From the NCBI GenBank assembly GCA_030141605.1, contig JAQGDQ010000106.1, forward strand, positions 62,001 through 126,000: 64,000 nt of DNA, in the 5' to 3' direction. The position numbers and the translations under genes were made by a program. The notes beneath the pieces were generated by a model that had not been told where the DNA came from, did no database searches, and was given only the letters and a program-made list of their open reading frames with translations. Positions 12,801 to 24,800 of this stretch are shown one piece after another. The DNA comes from Tubiluchus corallicola. Taxonomy: Eukaryota; Priapulida; Priapulimorpha; Priapulimorphida; Tubiluchidae. The stretch's first letter is position 1. Every line of letters starts with the position of its first letter.

Positions 12801-15800
12801 GTGCATGCGTGGGTGCCTGCCTGTCTGTCTGTCTCTGTCTGTCTGAGTATGCGTGCGAATATATGGCCTGTCTGTAACTAGTTTCTTAGAGCTAGAGTGC
12901 TAAGTCTTCACTGGAAGCATCTTTGGTCAAATGTCATAATCCTCGAGGTATCAAATATAAGAGTCAGGAGACTTACAGCATCGTTGGTGCTCTGGTTAAT
13001 GTGTACTGTGAAATATCTTCCATTCTTTTACATTTTTTCTAGGGTTTAGGATATCCATTAGGCCCCATGGTGAGTCCATTGTTGTCACACTTGCTGTATA
13101 ATAAAGAGCTCGTCCAGGCAAACAAACTTGGTAAGAACTTTGTAAAACTGTTCTTTGTCAAATTTGATATGGCATTCGAATGGCATTGTGGGACAGCAAA
13201 AGAGTGGCTTCTGCTTGTTAATCTTCGCCTACCAATACTTAGGTACACTCCAAATGTTTGCCAAATATAGCTGTTTTTTACTTTTAATTATCAGCACTTA
13301 TCCCTTTCTGTGTTTCGTTGTTTTCATTACATACAGATCTTATTTGATGTCCCTGTGTGAAATGTATTACAGAAATTAACGAATTTTGGAAAAATCTTTT
13401 TTATACTTCAGCATGGTAAAGTAGGAATAAGTTAAAAGGTTATGTTACTACAGCATTCACAAAATCATTAAACAGAATTTGTCGTTAACCCAAATAAGTA
13501 AGTTTCCAGGGGCGTTAAACTTTAGGACATGTATTACACATAATTAAATAAATGTGTCTTTATATGGGCGACTAATAAGACTCAAACTAGCTCTAAAAAT
13601 GGCGTGCATCGAACTATAGCATTTGTCTGTAAAATCTGTCCAGTGGAGACTTCAATGTACTTTCCATAAGACTAAGGCAAATCAAGAATGCATTTACTGT
13701 CTACCACGAGAGGCTCTGGCTAGAAACTGTCGATAAGGAAGGAGGCCGCAGAATGGAAAGGAAATGGAGGCCGCAAACTCAGGACATATAACAGCTTTTT
13801 AGAGGCAGTTTAGGATAAGAAAATATGTAGTTTGGAGTGCTAAATTTAGATATGGGGTTGCTTTATTTCGATTCAGTCTTGTCGTCAACATAGGCTGCAC
13901 TTGCATAAACTAAATGTCTGAATTTTTCTTTAATATTCCAAAAAAACTCAAACTAACAGAAAAGGTTAATGCGCAACAATGCAGGTTGTAGCTATTGTGC
14001 TGCAAATGTGATTCTAGTTTACCGAACAGACACAACTAATCTACATTTGGTTGGTTTTTAATTTTTATCACTACTTATATTCTTTGATTTTCCTTAGTGT
14101 AGTAAGGACAACTAGTAACAATATACTCATTTGCAGTGATTTTAATCATATTAATTTGCTGCATATATAGCCAGAGTTTTTAATTGCTTTTATTTTCTTT
14201 TTAAGTTTTGCAGCGGCCATGCAGAGTTTTAACAAATCAGCTTATAAGACCTCTGGCCTTTGCCTTCTCACACACAAATGACATGGAAACATCATTAAGC
14301 TTGTTACAATTCTTCATCGAGCACACCGTGGACGTGCATGAGACAGACTATGTTGGTCAATTTGTGCTAGACTATGTCCAGCTGAAGAAAAACGAAGGTT
14401 TAGAGGAATTGTTGACAGCTTTAGAGCGCAAGAGATTGCTGCTGTCGGCCACATTGGCAGACGAAATTCGGGAACAACTAAAGGGTTCTCTTTCTAAGCG
14501 AACCTCCTTGTTGTTAGATGGGATGTCTACGACGGAATTGAGACCACCCCCTAGAGAAGAGGATATCTTGATGACTCATCCACGGGATATGTCAGTAGAT
14601 GAACTAGAAAGCTTGTTTATTGAAATGAGGAACAAGAATATGAATACTAGAGGAGTGTTGCGACATTTGCTGTTACAACACTGTCGCTTAAAGGTAAATG
14701 TAGTACTAGGTATACCTAGAATATTCAGGTGAGATTTTACCAGGTGCTTGTTATCAATATCATTCACCAATAGAGAAAAACGTTTTAGTTCCTCAGTTTT
14801 TAGTTTCAATCAGGCACTTCTAATATAAACATTATTCACCAATAGGTAAGGAAGTAAAAGTCCCCAGTTTTAGTTCCAGCTGAAAAACCTTACTGCTTCT
14901 AGGTTGTCAGTAAATTTCTTTGGCAAGATTTTACCAGGCACTTGTTATCAATATCGTTCACCAATAGGGAAGTAAGTAAAAGTTTCTCAATTTAGCTACA
15001 ACTAGAAAGCTTTGTTGTCTCTAGGTTGTCAGTAATTTCTTTAGTGAGATTTGACTTCTAATCTTGTCTCATGGGCAACCACAAAAATAGCCTATCATCT
15101 TACAAAATTTATTTGTTGTATTTATGCACTTAATGATCTGAAGTACTAATGCCCGCTTTTCTTAGGCCGTTGTCAGAAATATCCATCCAAAACATAATAG
15201 TTAATTATCCCAGCTTGATTTATGTGGGTGTTTGCCCTCCTTTGGCTTATTAAATTGTAGTTTCCCTGATGCAATCAACTTTTCACACAGTCATTCTATT
15301 CATAAGAGATCCTAGTTTTTTGTCCTTTCTGTCATATTTACTGCAGAAACTTGATAATTTTGCCATATATGCTTGACAAGTTTTTGGTGGAAAACACAAA
15401 CGTAGGTAGTCTTTTGGTATTTCTCGTTGGAGTAGAAGTTCAAGCACTGTGTTAATGCTTGTGGTTTTACATTGGCAGAACAAAGAGCGAGCAGTGGAGA
15501 TCAAAAAAGAGTTAGATATGATGTCTTTCCGGTACAGCGGCGGCATGTATGCCATGTTAGTCGAGATGGCTTGTTATTCCGGAGATCTAGAATTAGCTGA
15601 GCACTATTACAATCAGCTGTGAGTATATGGATTTTTTATTTGTTTATGTTAGTAATGGAAATTTTTTGGCAAATGTTTAATGGTCATAGTTAGCAAAATT
15701 GTAGACTTCTTATTTTAAAAAATTTATGAAAAATAATCTGTTTTTATTTATTTTATTATTTCATTTTAGTGTCACCTTGTTACATATAGTGCATAATTTT

Positions 15801-18800
15801 TTAAAAAATAGTATACATAAAATGAGCTGCTCATTTAGAATCATGAGAGACTATTAGATACTATGCAGAGTACATCGTATAAAAACACAGCAGTGTATAT
15901 TTTAGCTGTAGAAGAAAAAGCTGCACGAATGGTCACTAATGATATTAGATGGTCACCATCAAATTTGAACCTGGTAGAAAAATATTCGGTTAAAACGTGC
16001 AACTCGGACTCAGTATTGTTACTGTTACAAGGCAAGCACAAGCTTTGGTTTTCATTTCAACCTTCATACCTTCCAGTTTCCAATCGAAATAAAGCAACCC
16101 CATATCCAAATTTAGCACTCCAAACTACATGTTTTCTTATCCTAAACTGCCTCTAAAAAGCTGTTATATGTCCTGAGTTTGTTTCTTTCCATTCTGCGGC
16201 CTCCTTCCTTATCAACAGTTTCTAGCCAGAGCCTCTCGTGGTAGACAGTAAATGCATTCTTGATTTGCCTTAGTCTTATGGAAAGTACATTGAAGTCTCC
16301 ACTGGACAGATTTTACAGACAAATGCCGTAGTTCGATGCACGCCATTTTTGGAGCCAGTTTGAGTCTTATTAGTCGCCCATATAAAGACACATTTATTTA
16401 ATTATGTGTAATACATGTCCTAAAGTTTGATGCCCCTGGAAACTTACTTATTTGGGTTAACGGCAAATTCTGTTTAATGATTTTGTGAATGGTGTAGTCA
16501 CATAACCTTTTAACTTATTTCTACTTTGCCATGCTAAAGTATAAAAAAGATTTTTCCAAAATTCGTTAATTTCTTTAAAATATGTATCTACTAAGAGATT
16601 TTGTTAAATTTCTCAGACAACAAATAAATCCCGAGAATTCGTCTTTAATCGAGGTACAGGTCATTGATTAACGTATTATGTCTGTTTTGCCATTTTTGTA
16701 TGAGAAGATGACAATTTTTAATTTTTAAGATATTTTGTTACATTTTCAAATTTCATCAGCAAAAAATTTCAGGATGGATGCAAATTAAGAAGGGTTGCAG
16801 AGGTAGATTTAGCTCTTAAGCGATACTTCAGTATAAGGGTATGCCTTAAATTGACCAAATTTTGTGAATTTAATATCCATGCACAGTTTAGGTTTAAGAA
16901 AAGTCGAAAATTGTTTACATTTTTAAGCCACTTTGTGAAGATTGGATAAACACCTTGTATGAGGCTCTAACAATTTTTGCTGAAGTTTGGTCAACTGTCT
17001 TTAAAGTTTCTTTGTGACTGTTAACTTCAAACGTCAACTACGCTGATACGACACAAGGTAGTGTCCTGTTTACTTTAGTTTTTTTTTTCTAGATTACATG
17101 TTGTAATTTTTTGTTTTTTTTGTTAGGGTTGAATACCTCCCCAATTTTGTCCTGGATTTTCATAAAATAGTTAGCTTTTCTAGATTACATGTTGTAATTT
17201 TTTTAGGGTTGAATACCACCCCAATTTTGTCCTGGATTTTCATAAAATAATTAACTTGTCTGCTCTAATGGCTGAGCGTGACAAGACACAAGGTGAGTGT
17301 TTGCTAATTTTTCATGCTTTAATACTATTTTCTCTATTTTTGTAGCGTTATGGCAATGCCCTTTTGAAGTATTACAAGTTATAGCTGTAAAAAAGTATTA
17401 TTAAATCACAACTTGCATAGATATTGGTTGACCTCAAATTGCCCTTATCTGATTTCCCTGGCCAGAATTGCAGCTAAGGAACTGCCACCTAATCCCTTCA
17501 AGACTGAAAACAAATCCATTAAACAATTCTCAAAGAAAACGATAGCTATTTCAAATCATTGGTTCTACAATTTTTTAGGTTTAATCTTTGATACTTGTAA
17601 TTTTCTGTTACCAGATGCCATAAATTTGATGGCAGGTTATGCTGAGAAACTTGGAGACACAGACGTAAACGATTACGTACAGCCCAACTTGTTTCGATTG
17701 TTTAACGTGTGCGCAGAGAAAGGCAATGTTAGAGCAACAAAAGTGCTCATGGACATTGTGTTTAAGAAAGAACTGCAACAGCCAACAAATATGTTAATGG
17801 GGTGTCTCGTGAAAGCTCATATTAAGAAGTAAGTTCTGATTTACTTTACATAGTTACGGTTATAAATACTCAATATAATTATTTTACTTAATTTATTTGA
17901 TGACTAACTTAGTTTGGTGGTGTCACATTGTCATCTAAATAACATACAGTATTGTGGTTTGTGGTATAACGGTTTTGACTTTGACAACTCTATTCGTACA
18001 GTTCAGTTGTGACAACGTAGCTGGGCTGCACTCGCCAGCAGTTCGATAATTTTTCTAAGCTAACATCTAATTAAAAGAACGATTTTGGCAATTCTTGTAG
18101 GTGACAAAATGTATATTTTTTACCTTTCTGCAAAATGGGATAACATTTGAAAAATAAACCTTTTTGCCTTTAAATTTCCAGCAATGACAGTGAAGGAGCA
18201 TTTGCCGCTTTTAAAGAGATAGCTGCAGAACACAGAGTCACTCCATGGAAGAATGAATTATTCCGGTTGTTGATAGAAAAAGAAGATGTCCAGAAGTTAC
18301 AAGAAGGTAGCGTACCCGTTTCTCATTATTTTCATCCAAATTTTGAAAAAGCACCTGTTAGCTATTGTCTTTGTTGCATTTCATCTAAGTGTGATGCAAT
18401 AAACATCTCTCATGGCAGTACAGTTTGCAGCATTTGAGAAGTGTAGGAATAATTCTCACGTATTAAATACAGTAAATACTCTTTCCAAGTACTTTATGCT
18501 TTTATAGAGGGGCGTGAACGAGTACCAAACTAAGACACTTGTTCAAAGTATTAACAAATTACTTCCTTGATAAACAAATTAAGGATAAGAATTGTGCTAC
18601 TGACTTGGTGATGTTGATACAATGTTTACATGTTTTACTTTTTTAATTACAAGATATGGCAAATATGTGGCAAATACTTACGTGTGCCATAATGGCACGA
18701 AAAATGCTGTCCATGTGATGAAAATAACAATGCACCTGATTAAACATGATGCTGGTTATTAGCTCTAACTGACGGACAACACAATTTTTGTCGGTATTCT

Positions 18801-21800
18801 TATTTTTTATTGTGGCTATTCATGTATTTGTTTATATCTGTAAAAGTAGTGATATTTGTATGTTGTTTTTTATATAGTGAAGGATATTAGCAGTAAAGTT
18901 CATGGAGAAATAAACACCTTGTTTGATCTTGCATTTGCCTTCATAGAATGTGGCAAAATCCCTCAAGCCAAAAAGATAATCGAGGTATCAGTTTGGAAAA
19001 TTTCAATGATATTTTATTGTAACTTGGCTGCTAATTTCTTTTGAACTTGCTGGTTATTAGTCAAGTGGCTTGGTTATCTAGCATTTTTTAATGTGGCTTT
19101 TAGTCTCAAACTTTGTTAAACAAACATACAACAACAAGTACTTCTGCAATCCAGTAGAACAGTTTTTGTCAAACTATTATTAATTTATAAGGTGTCAAAA
19201 TAATTAATTTACTCCTAGATTTTGTAGATTTTGCATGTTATGAAAGCCTATGATAAAACTGACAAATGAATGCCGTGAAAGTAATAATATTTGTAGTGAA
19301 GTGATAATGAAAGTTGTACTTCGAAAATGTGCTCAATTACTGCAATATTTAACATTAATGCGACAGAAGTATTATGAAAATTTTTTCTAATATTCAAAGA
19401 ACATGCAATTCTGTTTTGTGTATTGATAACTGAGGATTGAAAAATAAGTGAAAATGTCCCGAATACCAAATATTAGACCATATTTCATAATTATCTGCAG
19501 CCTAACATACTAAAATGTACAATATTGCTTCCTACAGCTGACTCATGTTAAAGAATTATTGCCTCGGCGATCTGAGTTCATTATCTTTTTGCTCATTTTC
19601 AACCATATATATATATATATATAGAGATAGACAGATAGATAGATACATACATGCATACATACATACATACATACATACATACATACATACATACATACAT
19701 ACATACATACATACATACATACATACATACATACATACATACATACATACATACATACATACATACATACATACATACATACATACATACTTGTTTGAGC
19801 TTTTCGGTAACGTGCAAAAAATACGTATAATGCCACTTAGATAGAAGATCACAACAGCTGTGTGAAATCATGTCTCATCCCAGTGATAAATACTAACACA
19901 AGAAATTCTGAAAATAAATTTTATTGAGTTGTATTTGTATTACAGGCACACAAAAACATTTACAGTTAAAAACAACACAACTTTATTAAAACCTTTACAT
20001 TAAAAAGTAAAAAGTTAAAATCAAATTAAGTTATTCATTACCTATTAGGCTTCTGTTAACTACTTAATTAGTGCATAATTGGGTCTGCCTATATAAACTG
20101 GTTGTATGTTTGTAAATTTACCACATTTGATGACAGCAGCAGCTAGTCGAAACGTACAGCATGATTTTAACTTTTAACTATTTTATTTTATTTTCATTGT
20201 CACCCAGCTGTGTCATATATCACTTGCTTTTGCATACATGTGCAAGATACTCCTTGAATTCGAAGATTTCCACCATTATATATATATTTGCCCAGTGTTA
20301 ATGCTATCACTAGTTAACATTTTATTATTAGAAGCTAATAATAGTTAGTAGTTAATAAACAGTAGATAGATCAAAATAAGGTGTAGTAGGAAAATTTTTT
20401 TCTTCTAACTACTATCATGGCATGACTGTTTTTCTCAAATGCTGTTTATTACAATTAGACACCCGGTCTACGAGCAAGAAATGACAGACTCACACATCTG
20501 TGCGAGTTTGCTCTGAAGAATGGCAAGACAGAAGCCGTGGAACAACTAGTCAAAATCACCAGAGACCTACCAGATTGTGATCGTGATCTTTTGTATTACA
20601 ACTTGTTACGTGATTACAGTGAGTATGAGATTGAGTTGCAATTCCTGCAGTTTTCTCCATAATGAAAATACAAAAAATCTGTTTAAATGCAGTTAAATAC
20701 ATGTAGTCTTTTATGTTATGATTACATGTGTACCATAAAAAATTGTAGCATAGTTACTTTTATTTATTTATTTTTTTTATTAACACACATTGTTACTCGG
20801 TGCCACTTATTCCTATCTGTTTCAAATAGCTAATCTCAATACTTCTTCAGAATATGAGAGTGTGTTCTAGTATGATTGCTTAGAGTAGTCTAACAATGAA
20901 CCACAGTTTTTCTATTAATCTGACAAAGTTATCAATACTTGGAAACAAGTTTCCTTTGTTAGATCTCATGGTCTTTCTCGCTAAATTTTTGTTTAACCAT
21001 TTCATTTTAGTATTTTGGTTTTGTACTGACAAGCATCTGTAGTTTTTATTGTTCACTTTCACATTATATAGCAATATGGGTTCTACTGGTATTGAATAAA
21101 TGTCATTTTTGGTTTATGTGAGAAGTCTGACATTCAAATGATGTGTGAGCTTAGAATTTATGAACTTATCATTTAACCGGTGGTTAGAATGGTTGCGGTG
21201 TACAGGAAAGCTTAGTTTATTTATAAGAGCAATTTTCTAAGATGAGATATTGAATCAGTACGTTTCTGAGCCACATTTGGATTCATATACGATGTCCATA
21301 AACCAGTGGTCCATAAAACTGCTCAACAACTCTTGTCGATCATCCATTCATTTACTAATCAGGCCAGGCATGTTTTACTTTGGTTTTGAAGCAAAGGCCA
21401 TGGCCACTTACATTTGCTGTCAATCCTGAAGTAACAGATGAGCAAAGGGCTTTGTAGTGATTTTCTCGTACAATTTCCAGGTTGAATGCTAGTAAGATTT
21501 AATCTTAGTAAGTATTTCAACAGGTATTTAAATACAGAAACACAACTTTCGATAGGTGCGGCAGTGAGAGGTCTTATGCTTTACTGTAATTTAATAATTT
21601 CTACGTAATGAAGTTATAAAAGGTTGGTGAATTTTTTTTAAATCTCTGCTTTTTATAAATCCTGGTACAGAAAATTTTCAGTACAACAATGCAACTGGAA
21701 ACGTTCAGACAACAAGCATAAACAATGATGTAACTCAGTTCTTATGGCATCGTTTTTTTTAGGAAAAACAGGAAACTATCAGAAAGCACTGGGCATTTGG

Positions 21801-24800
21801 ATGTCCATGCAAGAAGAAAACGTGCAACCTACGGATCGCACATTGCGTTACATTGGCAATATTCTACAAGAGCATGATCAGCCTGTCCCATTTGACATTC
21901 CTCCGGGCATACAACTAGGGACAACTCCTGCAGCTGAGGTATTACTTCATAATAACTAATGAGTATTTCTTGCTTTTATTATTTGTTTGACACTCTTAAA
22001 TTTGGTTATGTTATAAAGGTTGATTTTATTATTTTACTACATTTCACATGTGGCCTATGTTTTGTAATATTTATGATTTTGCTCTGTCTTTCTAGAAACA
22101 TAGTCAAACATTAATGAGCTACATCCTGGAGCAAGATTTGCCTGAAGCGCTAAAAGAAAAGGAAAGGTATTTGTGAATTCTGCGCGTTTATTCCACTTCA
22201 GACCTTGACAAGAATTCATTGGCTAAAATCAAAAATCCCGAGCAGCAGTCTGTTTGATATGTCTATCTAAATAGTGTGTTTTTGTGACTGCTCCAGCTTT
22301 TCGACTGCTCAGTAGCAGCTACATTTTCAATTACAATTTTTGACAAGTTAAGGTGAAAATTTCTCTTGCGTAAGTGAACTTGCATGACAAAAATGTGTTT
22401 TTTGGTCGAACTAAGGTACATCTACAGAAGAGTTATCAAGTAGTGGTTCTTAATAAACATTAAATTTGCATACATAATTAATTAGTGTGACATTTTCAGG
22501 ATGCAGGAAGCTGGTGAATCTCTTTCCATCAAAGATTACTCTTCACTTTTAGAACTAATAATCCACAATGAAGATTTTGCAGGTATTGTATAACATGTAT
22601 TTAAAACATAATTTTACTCGCAAGTTTCACATTCGATTGGAAGTAATTCAAAGCAGACATTTGAATGGTGAGAATCTTTGCATTTACAGGTTTGAGTGCC
22701 GTCAATTTTACGTACATGTGTTTTGTAATAATTATGATGCCATCATTGACAGCTGTGATGACAATGAATAAAATGAATAATGATGATGGCGATATTGATA
22801 ACAATGACGGTGATGTCAACATCAATATGGTTGTTCATAATTGTAGGTGCTGTCGAACTGACTAATGAGATGCTTGATAAAGACTTGCATCCACATATTC
22901 CGGTTTTCAAATTCTTGATGAATCGTCTTAGTGCACAAGGGGAAGTTGACCACATCCTGCAGTTGAAATCAAAACTTTCTGAAGAACTTCAGTCACGATT
23001 GATGCTTCAGAAGTGTCTAAATATTGCTTACGTCAACAGGTTTGTTTTCAGTTATCCTCAGTTTATTACAATGATCAGCCCAATTAAATAAAACAAGTTC
23101 TTTTGTCGTGATGTTTAGTGACTGTGAAGAGTCTTTGGCCAAATTATTTCATCAGGAAAATAAAGAAGAATAAAATACAATATTGATGCAAGTGCCATCA
23201 TCATAAAAATGTGGCATCCCTGTGTGCTGTGCAGTACATTCCATAGTTATAATGGGCGTTGTCTAATGGTCTCTTTTTTGATGTTTATATCAAAAGTGGG
23301 CTAAGTTTAGAAAATAGAATTTTGCGTCTATTGTACTTTTTTAATCATCAAGCTATCTTACTGCTTAATGTATGAAACAGCTTATTTGTGTGAGATGGTA
23401 CCAAACACATCTTTTTAGTTGAAATTTAACAGACGTTCTTGAGCTTGGATAAAATTCAGCTGCATGTAAAATTGCATTTAAAAGAATTTGTATGACTGCT
23501 AAGTACAGATACAATATTATTTTTAGCGGAAGGTACGAAGAATGTCTTCAGCAGTTTGAATCCTTTCCGGAAAATGCTGAACGGTTAGGAGGTATTCTCT
23601 TCTTACTAAAGAAGTTCCCAGAACAAGCTGAAAGAGGTATAAAGAGTTGAACTTGACACTGGTTTTGACATTACATGCAATTTTGATGTTTTATGTAATG
23701 AAAAAAAATATTTTTTATGATTTGGCATTGCAAAATTGTTACTCACTAAAAAGTAACATCAGACATAACATTAGAGATTGAACACAACTGTTCCTTGTTG
23801 TAGACATTCTTTCTCCTGTTTTAACAGTGTCTTGGTACTTATACTTTAGAATATATTCTATCAGTCAAAGTAACTTGAGTTCGTAAAAAACTTAGTGCTC
23901 TGTACACTTTGTCTCTCAACACATTTATTAAGCTTTTTTGGCAGCACAGAGTCCTAGAATTAATGCACTAAGCATAATAGATACCAAACAGAAGGCCCGT
24001 GCTTGTTCTATTTACTTGATAAGTAGCAACAATTTGTCACTGGCAGCTATGAGAGTCTCCTTATTCTTTTAAGAAAAACCTGTTTCTGTTTTTTTGCTAT
24101 AGTTAAAGAATTGGCAAAGACAAGCCAGCCAAAATTCTACTGTGTGCTTTGGCAGCATTACATGTTAAACGAACAGTATAGCCAGGCGGACGAACTTGAA
24201 AAGGTGTGCAAAAGATAATGTAATTAAGCCAATTACAGACAAAGGTGAAAAGTTTGCTAGAAATTACTGATTAAGATGGTAACAGTATAACTGGCATCTA
24301 ACATAAATATGAGTGTCAAATAAACCAGTTAATACAACAAACTGAGCTTGTAGATTATATGGTAGAGATAGATATTGCACGGCTTACATAAATGGGTCGG
24401 GGAGTGTAATTACAGTCATTAGATGGAAGCCAAAAAAGTCAATAGGCTTCTTTCAGTGGTGAATGCATAGTGATTGTAAAAAAAGTGTGTCAACTCCTTC
24501 ATTTGTGATTATTGTGGTATTTGTGGGCTGTTTCCCATTAACACATTACAGTACTATCATGGACAGTGATCAGATCAAATTTATTTTAATTGTATGAAGT
24601 GGCTTAGTTCGTGTTAATGTTTTTCACTTGTGTTCAAGGTTTTAATAATTTTTTTTGTAAAGGACTATACACACAGTGTGACAGCAATCACACTTCGCTT
24701 AGGCTTAATAGTAACAATAATGACATTTGTAAAAGGATAATTAATGTACATGGTGAAAGACAATCATAATGAAGTAGTAAAAATGCTTTTCAATTTCATA

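Noticed and set aside
17413-17614. Extension of the 17615 LRPPRC exon to the left (open frame from 17413)
   Set aside because: A clear acceptor (TTTTCTGTTACCAG) ends at 17614, and the upstream peptide has no LRPPRC similarity.
19543-19871. Long open frames on both strands with MYVC or YIHT peptide repeats
   Set aside because: They are translations of a TACA tetranucleotide microsatellite with no stops; not genes.
20120-20175. Hammerhead ribozyme
   Set aside because: The conserved stem II closing pair is missing (C faces C) and stems I and III do not form around it, so only a weak repeat motif is reported.
22568-22865. Overlapping open frames around an ATGATGG-rich stretch
   Set aside because: They are low-complexity intron sequence between LRPPRC exons 25 and 26, apart from the true exon starting at 22847.
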